Shown: one piece after another, positions 37,983 through 47,067 of the stretch
How the letters are laid out: each line of letters starts with the position of its first letter
How positions within the stretch are numbered: position 1 is the first letter of the stretch
Assembly (NCBI GenBank): GCA_938005265.1
Contig: CALLOA010000113.1
Location: 1 to 64,000 of the forward strand
Origin: an uncultured Granulosicoccaceae bacterium
Lineage (GTDB): Bacteria; Pseudomonadota; Gammaproteobacteria; Granulosicoccales; Granulosicoccaceae
Reading direction: 5' to 3'
Length of the DNA: 64,000 nucleotides
Notes under the pieces: generated by a model
Seen by the model: only the letters and a program-made list of their open reading frames with translations
Told to the model about the DNA's origin: nothing
Databases searched by the model: none
Program-made: the position numbers and the translations under genes

Positions 37983-39854
37983 CTATTGCCCCCTGAACTG
38001 CTTAAGTTGCTGCCTTGCTTTTTGAAGCTCGTTCAAAACATATTGATGTGTTTCATCTTCTGCTGACGATATCCCTCGATTACCGGGTTCTACAACCTCA
38101 GGAGTAATAAATATGACAAGTTCGGATACCGTTCTGTTACTGCTATCTGAACTAAATAGCTTTCCAAGAACCGGGAGCCTGCCCAGACCGGGCAAGCTGT
38201 CCTTATCCCTACCCTGTTCAAGCTGCATCAAACCTGCAATCACGATGGTACTTCCGGCGCTAGTACTTACTTGTGTCTGCGTTCTTCGGGTTAATAATCC
38301 GGGCGCACCCATAACAGAAACCGAAGAATCAATAGAACTTACTTCAGTCATGATATCGGCCTGGATATTATTAAACTCATCAACTCTGGGTGAAATTTCA
38401 AGGCGAATTCCATATTCCCTGAAGTTAATAGTAGTTTGACCATTACTTCCCACGGTTGGGAATGGCACCTCACCACCTGCAAGAAATCGTGCTGTACCAC
38501 CATTGCTGCAGCTCAATACAGGTTCAGCCAACATTTCCGCATCCCCTTTGTTAACCAACAAGTTAATGCGTGAAGAAAGCTGTGTAGCAATACCGAAGTA
38601 GGATGAAAACGGTTTTATAGCTAGTGGCAGTGGCGAACTATCGCCTAGTGATTCTTGCTGGGAAGGACGAAAAAGTGAATTTGTTGCGGCGTCACCTACA
38701 GTGGCAAACAACGGGCCATCAATACTATCTCCCCAATCAATACCCATACGCTCTAGTGCGCTTTTGCGGAATTCGATCATTTTTACGCGCATACGGATTG
38801 TTTTATCCAATCGCACACGAATCTCCGGATCAGACGCACTCACCCTTATATTAAAGCTGGAGTGACTGTCGTCTTTGTGCCATAGATGAAGCGAGCTACT
38901 ACCCTCAGTCTGGGCAATAACAAGCAATTCACCATTATCTAAAACCTCTGCTCGTATTATTGAACCATTCCCCACAGCTACCTTATCTACCGCCACCCTG
39001 CCTAATACTCTGGCCTCTCCAGCAAACATATCTACTTTTCGACTTGCGGTGTCAGCCGTAATGTCAACAAGCGGATTTACTTCAGAATCTACACCTCCCT
39101 CAGGGTTTTCGCTTAGTAGTGCAGTCATGATAGCCCCGGAACTGACAGTCATACTACTTTCTGGGGCGAGAACACCTTGTTGCTGGTCTATAGCCATAGC
39201 CAGTAGTTCGGCATCGCTATTCCGGGTATTATTTACACTGCCAGGATTGGAAGACAGACCTGGTAAAGCAGCCTTCGTTATTGCTCTTTCAGGACTTATC
39301 GTATTGACTGGATTGTTGATAAGATCATCATCTTGTTGATATATTAGTGGTTGCGATGAAGAGGCAGCACGGTTGGTGCTAACAGCAGTTGGATTTGAGT
39401 TAATTAGATGCTGCGGAATGTATAAAAGTTGACCAGCTTCAAGGCCTCTTGACTCATCTAGATTGTTGTAATTTGCTATATCAGGCCAATTGGCGGAGCT
39501 CCCTGTTGTCTCCAACGCCAATAATGCAGGTTGATCATGAGGTTGAATGATATACATTCGATCACCAAACCCACCTTGAGAGTTTAATGAACCTTCTAAT
39601 ACACTATCAATTCGCCCCCCACTAATAGCATGTGACGTCCTGTTAACCCAACGTTGCTGCTCTGCTCTACGTGACTCCAGCGAGGAATTAAGCCGGTTAA
39701 CCTGAACCACTGGTTGCTGCCTGGTGAGTGCAGCAATACTCGGATTCTGTGCCAGGGCCTCGGACATCCCGGCAACAAAGCCAAAACAGACAAGTATGAT
39801 GCAAACCAGCAATGTTAATGGCATTACCGGATCTGTTTTTTGGTGCTCCGCCAT
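37983..39854 (-). CDS. cpaC: CpaC/RcpA-type secretin with LysM-like domain
   Basis: 623 residues from the ATG at 39854, with GGAG 9 nt upstream; a GTG at 39869 is also in frame. After a signal peptide (about 15-40) comes a LysM-like stretch (YIIQPHDQPALLALE, LEAGQLLYIPQHL, about 100-155). The pilus N-domain follows (VDMFAGEARVLGRVAVDKVAVG), then the secretin domain with FREYGIRLEISPRV, AGLMQLEQGRDKDSLPGLGRLPVLGKLF and SELVIFITPEVVEPG. It forms the outer-membrane pore of the Tad pilus. The LysM-like part may anchor it to peptidoglycan and is not standard in CpaC. Confidence 0.85.
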   Translation of the reverse strand: MAEHQKTDPVMPLTLLVCIILVCFGFVAGMSEALAQNPSIAALTRQQPVVQVNRLNSSLESRRAEQQRWVNRTSHAISGGRIDSVLEGSLNSQGGFGDRMYIIQPHDQPALLALETTGSSANWPDIANYNNLDESRGLEAGQLLYIPQHLINSNPTAVSTNRAASSSQPLIYQQDDDLINNPVNTISPERAITKAALPGLSSNPGSVNNTRNSDAELLAMAIDQQQGVLAPESSMTVSSGAIMTALLSENPEGGVDSEVNPLVDITADTASRKVDMFAGEARVLGRVAVDKVAVGNGSIIRAEVLDNGELLVIAQTEGSSSLHLWHKDDSHSSFNIRVSASDPEIRVRLDKTIRMRVKMIEFRKSALERMGIDWGDSIDGPLFATVGDAATNSLFRPSQQESLGDSSPLPLAIKPFSSYFGIATQLSSRINLLVNKGDAEMLAEPVLSCSNGGTARFLAGGEVPFPTVGSNGQTTINFREYGIRLEISPRVDEFNNIQADIMTEVSSIDSSVSVMGAPGLLTRRTQTQVSTSAGSTIVIAGLMQLEQGRDKDSLPGLGRLPVLGKLFSSDSSNRTVSELVIFITPEVVEPGNRGISSAEDETHQYVLNELQKARQQLKQFRGQ

Positions 39855-39858
39855 GATC

Positions 39859-40794
39859 TTAAGCTCCACCTATGATGTATTGGATCGCTGGCTTTTTGGG
39901 TTGAGTTCGCACGATCTTTGGAGTGATTTTTCTAGGCTTATTCAGTAACCGGGAAGTTGTCATGGGAGCACTAGACAATGGATTCGAATCATCCGGGTTG
40001 CGTAACACAGCAGTCAGTTTGCCAATTTTTTGTGCCAATGTTATTTTCTGTGCATCATCTGGAGTTACGTTAACCGTAATCGTTGAAAACGTGCGTTTAC
40101 CTCCCACGCTGTTTTTATCTACTTTAGTCTGAAGCCCTGTGGCAATCACTTCTAATGTCTGAATCAGTGGAAAGACTGCTTCCTGTTTGCCAGAGCCATA
40201 GGTCATTAGTAAATCAATACGATCTTTAGGTTGTAAAAATCCAGATATCGAGTTGATTTCATCGACACGAACAGTGAGGGCCCTTGCACCCTCTGGAACC
40301 AGTCCCGAAAAAGTTGGTGACCGACCTCCTTCAAGATGTGCCCAGAGCAATTGTTTGCCTTTCTCCACATCAAATGCGAGCTGCTGCCCTAATGCCGAGG
40401 AATAGTTGGACGTCATCAATACATTATTGTCAACATAGCTCTCAGGTATTTTTCTGACCAACAGATCCTGTTTACGCAGCGTTTGCCCTGCGATCAACCT
40501 ACGCCCGGGCACTACTACTTCAACCATAGTTTCGGTTTTCTCTAACTGGCCTTTGTAATAGTCAACCTTACCTTCAATGTAGTTTTGTGAGTAGTACATG
40601 GCAAATAGCCCTGCAAGCAAAGATAATGAAAAAACAACGAAACCTGCGTTTGGCTTTGGAATTCTGAATCTTTTAGGTGCTCCACGTGTTTGCTGCAAAC
40701 TTTCAGAACTATCATGATCTGTTGCCACAGGTCGTTCCATATTGCTCCCCGCAGGACTACGTTTAAACAAAGTTGAGCTCTTTTTTAGTAACAT
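39859..40794 (-). CDS. cpaB: CpaB/RcpC-type Flp pilus assembly protein
   Basis: 311 residues. One membrane helix at about 50-68 (AGFVVFSLSLLAGLFAMYYS) is followed by the SAF/CpaB domain (VVVPGRRLIAGQTLRKQDLLVRKIPE, EGARALTVRVDEINSISGFLQPKDRIDLLM) and the typical RcpC ending. It works with the secretin in the periplasm. The stop lies 4 bp before the secretin ATG at 39854, indicating coupling. The C-terminal basic tail (KKPAIQYIIGGA) is divergent. Confidence 0.88.
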   Translation of the reverse strand: MLLKKSSTLFKRSPAGSNMERPVATDHDSSESLQQTRGAPKRFRIPKPNAGFVVFSLSLLAGLFAMYYSQNYIEGKVDYYKGQLEKTETMVEVVVPGRRLIAGQTLRKQDLLVRKIPESYVDNNVLMTSNYSSALGQQLAFDVEKGKQLLWAHLEGGRSPTFSGLVPEGARALTVRVDEINSISGFLQPKDRIDLLMTYGSGKQEAVFPLIQTLEVIATGLQTKVDKNSVGGKRTFSTITVNVTPDDAQKITLAQKIGKLTAVLRNPDDSNPLSSAPMTTSRLLNKPRKITPKIVRTQPKKPAIQYIIGGA

Positions 40795-40886
40795 ATCAAT
40801 GAAACCTCGGGAAACAGATTATTCTTGTTAAGAGACCAATAAATATTGGCTCACTTCTTTTTCAGACTAAAGCTCATGGTTCTAAG

Positions 40887-41198
40887 TCACGGTAAGGAAA
40901 GCAACAAACTGCTGTTCTGACCAAAAGCACGGATAGCACTCATAACAACATCTACAACTGTTTCCCCTCCCTGCCCAGGAAGGGGCGCAAACAACATGAA
41001 GAGTACGGCCAGAGTACTGACCATATATTCGACATATCCAAACCCCATTTGTCTGGTTAACACAGGACTACAGAACTTAACCAAAATTGCGCGACTTTTT
41101 TGAACCGACAGGCTTTGAAACCTAGCATTGCAAACATCACTGGATATGTTTTGCATGAACATTTTTTTCTGTATGAAACCCGAAATTATACTTTTCAT
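40887..41198 (-). CDS. Minor Flp-like pilin
   Basis: 103 residues. A basic 50-residue leader precedes QMG-FGYVEYMVSTLAVLFMLF. After the presumed cleavage at G52, E57 is +5 and Y58 +6, exactly the Flp prepilin rule. The mature part would be only about 50 residues. Its ATG overlaps the stop of the upstream gene (ATGA at 41195-41198). It could be a second pilin subunit or a pseudopilin priming assembly. The leader is longer than usual. Confidence 0.6.
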   Translation of the reverse strand: MKSIISGFIQKKMFMQNISSDVCNARFQSLSVQKSRAILVKFCSPVLTRQMGFGYVEYMVSTLAVLFMLFAPLPGQGGETVVDVVMSAIRAFGQNSSLLLSLP

Positions 41199-41947
41199 TC
41201 AAAATCACCTTTTCCAACCTGATTTGTAACAATCAGGGTTTTAACGGATTGTTCATCGGAATATTCACTAAACGCGATTTCACTAGTGCTACCAGTTTTA
41301 CTGAATATCAGAGCAGCCTTTGTATGATCGAATTGTTCAGTGACCAGTCTCCATCCACGCTCCTGCATAACGGAGCGATAAAATTCAAAGTTTGATGCAA
41401 CAGAATTCTCATTCATCAGCATTGTGGTTGTGCCAGTCGCACTAGCCGAATGCTCCCCTAGATTGTTGACTGTCTGATTAAAATCAGTGCTTCGGGTATG
41501 CGAAATCAGGGTACTCCCGGCTGGCTCAGGCAATCCATCGCTAAATGACGGTCCATTACCATCCAGACTCATCCATGAAATAAAACCCGTAGATTGATTC
41601 CTGCCAATATCAGGTTTTTGTTGTACTACGACCAATGAATTATCTATAACGGTGCTGACGATGCTCCATTCACGCAACTGATCAACAATACTGCCCGGGC
41701 TACCGTCCTGAGCATGGCTTTCCCAGAGTTCTTGATAGAAAGCGACAACTGCTTGGGTGGTGAGCTTGCTTTCAAGAACGGCTATCTGCATATCTCTTGA
41801 ATTTTGTACAAGATCACGGCCGACCCAACGTATCTCACTTTCAGGAGGTAATTTGAGTTCCTCGAGCACGGCATGACTCTGTAAAAACGGCAGGAGCCAT
41901 AGCAAGGCAATCCGGAAGACTGATGAGCTTAATTTAGTAAAAAACAT
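41195..41947 (-). CDS. Exported Tad-locus protein with two similar halves, function unknown
   Basis: 250 residues with a signal peptide (about 1-26, ending LQSHA). Two segments show the same pattern of a short helix: TTQAVVAFYQELWESHAQDG near 63-82, and VASNFEFYRSVMQERGWRLV about 120 residues later, suggesting an internal duplication. The gene overlaps the minor pilin by four bases and lies 3 bp after the TadE-like gene, so it belongs to the pilus operon. No family is recognised. Confidence 0.6.
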   Translation of the reverse strand: MFFTKLSSSVFRIALLWLLPFLQSHAVLEELKLPPESEIRWVGRDLVQNSRDMQIAVLESKLTTQAVVAFYQELWESHAQDGSPGSIVDQLREWSIVSTVIDNSLVVVQQKPDIGRNQSTGFISWMSLDGNGPSFSDGLPEPAGSTLISHTRSTDFNQTVNNLGEHSASATGTTTMLMNENSVASNFEFYRSVMQERGWRLVTEQFDHTKAALIFSKTGSTSEIAFSEYSDEQSVKTLIVTNQVGKGDFE

Positions 41948-41950
41948 GAT

Positions 41951-42901
41951 TCACTCCGGATAATTTCCCAGGCTGCGCCCATCCGGCAGTTGGCTGGCAT
42001 CAACATAACCAAAGGCATGTTCCAAATCCTCAAGCTCTTCGACAACCGGTAGATTCCCCAAATGTGAGAGAAATCTTCCTACAGGCTCCAGTACGACCCC
42101 TGGAACAAATGATCTTGTGTGGGATTCAACCGCTTCTTCTACATTCTCAGTCTCGGGCACGCTCCATGTGTCAGAAAGAATGGCAGTAGACTCGGTGAAA
42201 CAGATTGAAGATTCCGTGGTACTTTGATTTGGCGTACCTGTACTGCCAGTCGATTCACCACAGAGCCCGTTAACAGGACCCAACAGATTGCCAACTTTTG
42301 CCTCTATCGAAATTTCACCCCTTGCATAGTCCCCCCCTTGTAAGTCCCATCTAACGCCATCAGCAAATCCGAGTACCGATGCCATAGTATCGATGGACTC
42401 TGAAACAGTACCTGCTACACCACCTATTGACTCATCGCTTACCGAAGCTGCAAGAGACTGAGCATTACTTTGCACAGTGTCCTGAAAATTAAACACACTC
42501 CAGAAAGATGAGTTTTCGTTATTTGTTTCCTGTTGATTAACGTTAACTTCTCCCCAAAGAGGATTTTCACCATTTCCTGGTGCACCAGCACCGCCACTGT
42601 GTTGCGATACGATGGCTGAATCTGGTGAAGCAAAGAAGCGGCTACCCACCATCGGTGCAGATCTGGAACTATCATTTGCCGCAGAACCCATGGCTTCCTC
42701 CCAGGCCACATAGCGGCTGGCAGAAATAGCGGTATGACGTAAATCCACTAATTTTCCCAGCATCGGCACCATGAACATCAACGGAATCATCACGATACTG
42801 AGCACAATTAATTCGGTAAGCGCTGACCCATTTTGTCGGCTTGAGGACGAACCAATCTGAGCAAGAGATAATGAACAGGAAATTATTGTAACTAATTTCA
42901 T
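41951..42901 (-). CDS. TadE-like pseudopilin
   Basis: 316 residues from the ATG at 42901, with GGAG in GAGGAGGAGCTC 10 nt upstream; a longer in-frame start lies within the preceding gene. The pseudopilin segment is QNG-SALTELIVLSIVMIPLMF (G25, E30 at +5), followed by VDLRHTAISASRYVAWEEAMGS, a TadE hallmark. The C-terminal domain is large and Ser/Asn/Glu-rich, with two cysteines (GLCGES, SSICFTES). It is the partner of the TadE at the operon's other end. Confidence 0.7.
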   Translation of the reverse strand: MKLVTIISCSLSLAQIGSSSSRQNGSALTELIVLSIVMIPLMFMVPMLGKLVDLRHTAISASRYVAWEEAMGSAANDSSRSAPMVGSRFFASPDSAIVSQHSGGAGAPGNGENPLWGEVNVNQQETNNENSSFWSVFNFQDTVQSNAQSLAASVSDESIGGVAGTVSESIDTMASVLGFADGVRWDLQGGDYARGEISIEAKVGNLLGPVNGLCGESTGSTGTPNQSTTESSICFTESTAILSDTWSVPETENVEEAVESHTRSFVPGVVLEPVGRFLSHLGNLPVVEELEDLEHAFGYVDASQLPDGRSLGNYPE

Positions 42902-42905
42902 ATAA

Positions 42906-45512
42906 TTAGAGCTCCTCCTCATCCGTGACACTAAGTGGATCAATCGGGTCCTCAGATTCTTCCATTAACTCTATAACCTGCATTGCCGTATCAACCTGCA
43001 CTGAGAATAAATCAGTTTCATTGTCGATGATCTCAACTAACCTTTCTGCCTGGCGCTGCAACTCTGAACCGGCAACATCGGCCTGCTCAGCGACCAGATC
43101 ATCAATCTCACTTTGCAGTATCTGTATTGCCTGCTCCGGCAATTCCTGCGTGATATCTATACCCAATTCATCAATCTGTAAACGCAGATTTTCAGGAATC
43201 AGCTCTATTTCCAAAACATCAAGTCCTGCAAATTCAGGGTCAATCAGATCCGTGAGAAAATCGGCATCAGCCTGTAACTCTGATAATTCATCTCCAATAG
43301 CGATTTCGACTTCATCTACTGCCGTTGCGAACTGTTCAGCCACATTGGTTCTGATTCGCTCAAGTTCATTGCGATGCTCCTGGGTTTCCAGATTAAGAGT
43401 ACTAATGGCACTATCAAGATCGTTTTCAATTACCGCTAAACCGTCCAGCACTACATTGGCTTCACTTTGCAGCGTGGTAAATGCATTTTGCAGATTTCCT
43501 CCAATGGAAGAAGAACCAAAACTGCTTAGCGCATTACTCAACAATTGCCCTGCAACTTCCTCAACAATATCTTCAACCTCATCCCTGAACCGGTCACTAA
43601 GCTCTGTAGCCAGAGCATCTGTATCAAACATAGGGAGTAGAACCGCAGCATCACCGAGCAGGCTGGCATCCAGCTCAAAATCATTGCTTATCCAGGATTC
43701 AACAGCCGATACAGTTGCCGGTTGAGACAGTGCTGCAGTGATAAAATGACCAGAAACACCGACACTGAAATCACCTGTACCAAGATCCGGTACAAGCTCG
43801 GAATTCAAGCCACTCAGGAAATCTTCATAATCAGGCAAGCCACCGTTAGCCTCGCCTTGCGATGCAGTTGCGATTAGTTCAGTGGTTAATCCATTTTCGA
43901 TTACCGAGCCATCAGTTACACCAGTGGGTACACTTGCACCGGATTCAGGCGTCAACAGGCCATCGGCTCTCAAAATAATTGCTGCTAATCGCTCACTGGT
44001 GTCAAGAGCCATCAGCCGAACATCCCAGAAGGGGTTATAACCATTGGCGTACTCTGTGTACCCACCCAGATGTCTCATTTCAGGACGGTGAAAATACAAC
44101 TCGCTCTTTGCAATTGCGGCAATCTCTTGATTGGCGGTGTTGAGTTGGGCATCAAATAGTTCAGACGTTGCAAAAGCACCACTTGATGTCGTATTTATGG
44201 TGTTGGTATCTGTATAAACCTCAACCCTCAGCTCCAGCCTCGGATCCCTTTCCTGATTTGGAAAACCGGTGAGGTCACGAAAATCTCTAAGTCCGCCAAA
44301 CAGATGAGACATATCAACCTGACTCTGTATCCCTGAAAGACCTGGTACGCCACTGGATGCAAGCCGTTCAGCAGATCTGTTCATTCCCAGCCATCTCGGG
44401 CAACCATCATCAATCAAACCCGCAAAGCCCTCAACCGGATCGCAGGGTTCAATTGAGCCATTCGATCCGGGTTTATCGTTTGCGTGAGCCTGTGCCCAAC
44501 CGATAGGAACCTCTATTCTTCTTGTTCCCAGAATTCTCCAGATTCGCGTTTGCAGGGATACCGAGTCCTTGGCTTTCCACTCCCAGTATCCTGGTGTCGT
44601 TTCCGTTTGACCATTGTCTAGCTGTGTTTCGTTCGGCTCTACATAAATCAGACGGGTTTCCCCTTCTCTGACGACATTGTGTCTGGTTAAAGGAGTTGAA
44701 AAAAACCAGAATGGAAAGAGCTCCCAGTCCCGGTTCCTGGAAAATCTGTCACGCGAGTTATTGATAATTTCAGCACGTGATAGCATCGCCTGGCTATCCG
44801 CTCCATAAGAATCAGTAAAACCGGCCCAGTCATTCGCGTTTTCTGCCATCCCAGTTAGCGAAAATGCCGATGCAACTTCAAAATTCGGGTTATTCGCTTT
44901 CGCAACATTTCGTACTACCTCAGGTGTTGCCGCCGCACCTGCCACATACATGATTTCCTGACTGACACTCAGTGCCTGATTAACCGTATCTGCAGTAAAA
45001 AGCAATGCTTCCGCCACCGGCTCTATCACGGTAGCAGCTGTATCGATAGCCACTCGAAAGGCATTGGTGACCGCACCCACAAATGGCAAGCTACCCAGTA
45101 CAGTATTGACATTATTAGCACTGATACGACCGTACTGTGCCCATGATCGAAGGCTGACAGCTTGTGCAATAGATACCTGGTTTGCAACCATGGCCCGGTT
45201 CGTATAGGCCTGGAAATTCAGAGCCCGTGCTTGCCATAACAATCCACTGTAAGCCGCTGAATCCGCAGCATTAGTTACCCGCATCTTTTCCGCAGATACT
45301 TGCCCAGTATTGAACAGAGTCATCGACATAAAAATGGCAAAAGCCAATAAAACCAGACCCAGTGGAAGAATCTGGCCTTTTTGTTTTTGTTGAAACGCGG
45401 ATTGCCACAATAGCCTTTGGCGAGAATCACTGGCGGTTGGACCATCAGTGATTAGAGTGGCACCTTCAACATTTGCTATGCTTTTTGAAACAACATTCAC
45501 AATGATTTCCAA
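42906..45512 (-). CDS. TadG-like Flp pilus protein with long acidic C-terminus
   Basis: 868 residues. The TadG-type N-terminal segment QKG-QILPLGLVLLAFAIFMSMTLFN is followed by VTNAADSAAYSGLLWQARALNFQAYTNRAMVANQVSIAQ, typical of TadE/G-like pilus proteins. The middle is a large soluble domain without a clear von Willebrand A motif. The last 230 residues are acidic and helical (coiled-coil-like runs such as ELERIRTNVAEQFATAV). The protein is much longer than typical TadG (about 400-600). It may act at the cell surface or cap the pilus. The start could be at the Met near 45512 or slightly downstream. Confidence 0.7.
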   Translation of the reverse strand: MEIIVNVVSKSIANVEGATLITDGPTASDSRQRLLWQSAFQQKQKGQILPLGLVLLAFAIFMSMTLFNTGQVSAEKMRVTNAADSAAYSGLLWQARALNFQAYTNRAMVANQVSIAQAVSLRSWAQYGRISANNVNTVLGSLPFVGAVTNAFRVAIDTAATVIEPVAEALLFTADTVNQALSVSQEIMYVAGAAATPEVVRNVAKANNPNFEVASAFSLTGMAENANDWAGFTDSYGADSQAMLSRAEIINNSRDRFSRNRDWELFPFWFFSTPLTRHNVVREGETRLIYVEPNETQLDNGQTETTPGYWEWKAKDSVSLQTRIWRILGTRRIEVPIGWAQAHANDKPGSNGSIEPCDPVEGFAGLIDDGCPRWLGMNRSAERLASSGVPGLSGIQSQVDMSHLFGGLRDFRDLTGFPNQERDPRLELRVEVYTDTNTINTTSSGAFATSELFDAQLNTANQEIAAIAKSELYFHRPEMRHLGGYTEYANGYNPFWDVRLMALDTSERLAAIILRADGLLTPESGASVPTGVTDGSVIENGLTTELIATASQGEANGGLPDYEDFLSGLNSELVPDLGTGDFSVGVSGHFITAALSQPATVSAVESWISNDFELDASLLGDAAVLLPMFDTDALATELSDRFRDEVEDIVEEVAGQLLSNALSSFGSSSIGGNLQNAFTTLQSEANVVLDGLAVIENDLDSAISTLNLETQEHRNELERIRTNVAEQFATAVDEVEIAIGDELSELQADADFLTDLIDPEFAGLDVLEIELIPENLRLQIDELGIDITQELPEQAIQILQSEIDDLVAEQADVAGSELQRQAERLVEIIDNETDLFSVQVDTAMQVIELMEESEDPIDPLSVTDEEEL

Positions 45513-45552
45513 TCAATAGGCTCTATATCTGCTTGAAATTAAAAAGGTCAAA

Positions 45553-45585
45553 AATACAACCAGGATAGGATCCCCCGGTTGTATT
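45553..45585 (-). terminator. Intrinsic terminator/attenuator after the Flp pilin gene
   Basis: On the minus strand, AATACAACC and GGTTGTATT form a perfect 9-bp stem (45577-45585 with 45553-45561) around a 15-nt loop containing GGATCC, followed by TTTTGACCTTTTT. It lies 21 nt after the pilin stop and before the tadG-like gene. Partial termination here would make pilin mRNA more abundant than that of the assembly genes. Confidence 0.65.
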
Positions 45586-45605
45586 GCCTGACATTTACCT
45601 GATAA

Positions 45606-45890
45606 TCACTCGTAGCCAGCCAGATCACGGGTTTCGCCAGCTTCTGTCATAATCGCTGTAGAGGCAGTAGTTGCAGCTGTTGCACCCGCCGCAGACGTTC
45701 CACCACCAAGAACACTAGCCATTCCTCCGAATGCACCCCTGACAGCATTACCAAACAAATTCACTGTGACGATAGATGCAAGCGCAATCAGCGCTACGAT
45801 AATTATGTATTCGGTCATACCCTGACCCTTTATCCGACGATTGTTATTCGACATTCGTCCGGGCTTGGCCGATTTATTTAAAGTTCTCAT
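45606..45890 (-). CDS. flp: Flp-family major pilin
   Basis: 94 residues from the ATG at 45890 (GGAG 6-7 nt upstream). The prepilin motif is KG-QGMTEYIIIVALIALASIVTVNLFG: cleavage after G22 puts E27 at +5 and Y28 at +6, the Flp hallmark. The mature pilin has about 72 residues; after the helix it is Gly/Ala/Thr-rich (GGGTSAAGATAATTAST), a flexible tail not seen in short Flp pilins. It is the first gene of the Tad operon and is separated from the rest by a terminator-like hairpin. Confidence 0.85.
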   Translation of the reverse strand: MRTLNKSAKPGRMSNNNRRIKGQGMTEYIIIVALIALASIVTVNLFGNAVRGAFGGMASVLGGGTSAAGATAATTASTAIMTEAGETRDLAGYE

Positions 45891-47067
45891 TGATGTCTCC
45901 TATTCATGGCAGATGTTGCCTAACGCAACGTATGAACCATGGATCTAGTCTTTGTGACAAACTGACAATTTAATTTCCAATAGTTGTCACGCCATACAGT
46001 CTGTATTTAAAACAACAGAGACGGACATAACCGTGGATATTCCGCCATTTCACAACAAAGAAGGACTGCTTCTCCCCTGTTGTTTCTTCTTACCAAGATT
46101 TTTTTCTGAGTGATCAGGTTTGAATCTTGGCTTTTGTCGACGCTAACTCGCGACAAAAACTCAACACAAGGGGGACGCGGAAAATAAAAGGAGTGAATGT
46201 CAACCAGCTCACAAAAATACGACTGACAACAAATTTGATTACCAAGCGGGTTATGGAGAGAACCAAGAGCACTATCAGCTGGAAAAGCATACACGCCATA
46301 GCTGAAAATCGTGCTGGCAGAAGAATGACTAAAACACTATATCGCTGATTCCATTGGCATATTAGTATGGAATCAGCGATACGACGCAGCTGTCCAAGCA
46401 ACCTATTGTTGTTTGAACGCACACAGGTTCGGTGCCCGAGATATGGCCAATCAACAACATTTTGGGTTGTTCTTCCTGAACGGACCGGAACTGAAAAGGA
46501 AATCTTTTTGACCGTTGCCGACATATGTGGACCACAATCGTGTAGTCGGTCCGCGCCGGGCCCATGCGCATACTGGGTACCAGCGTCGAGCTCAAAAAGG
46601 TGAATGCCTACAGCACGGAGACTGCAAAAGATGAACGGGTGACTGGATAGATGATTCGAAGAAACGGATTCTACCGGAGCATCATCTACGGATGAATTTA
46701 TACACATGCTGACAATCCTTGTCATAGCAACAGTTTGAGAAAGATACTCTGGCATTCACGAAGGGTCAAGAATTTTTTTACTGTATACCGTTTTTAGACT
46801 CTGGTTAAGAACCTCGTTGTACCCTCGTCAAACCCTCGTTAAACCCTCGTTAAACACCAATAACCAACTTTGCCCTGAGCACAAGTTCAGCAAAATAATC
46901 AGTCTGTATTGCGTATACACTGCAAAAATATTTATTAACCGATATTCAGCATAGCCGCCATATGTCACCAAACATATCAGATAATTCTGATTCTATTGAA
47001 ATATCTGTGTAACGGTAAATCTGATAACATTTTTCATAAATCAAAATGGCAAGGAGGCCGATTGATT
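45891..47067. other. Gene-poor 1.2-kb divergent region
   Basis: Between the Tad operon and the Rhs-like gene. Overlapping open frames at 46114-46755 (minus) and 46127-46603 (plus) lack recognisable domains, signal peptides or ribosome sites, and I do not call them genes. The region contains an 11-bp direct-repeat array near its right end and should hold the pilin promoter. Confidence 0.5.
46810..46853. repeat. Four phased 11-bp direct repeats
   Basis: Units AACCTCGTTGT (46810-46820), ACCCTCGTCAA (46821-46831), ACCCTCGTTAA (46832-46842) and ACCCTCGTTAA (46843-46853) lie head to tail. The last two are identical. The 11-bp spacing is about one helical turn, as in operator arrays. They end 214 bp before the start at 47068. 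Confidence 0.75.

Noticed and set aside
46114-46755. 213-codon open frame on the minus strand
   Set aside because: No ribosome site, no recognised domain, and a competing frame on the other strand.
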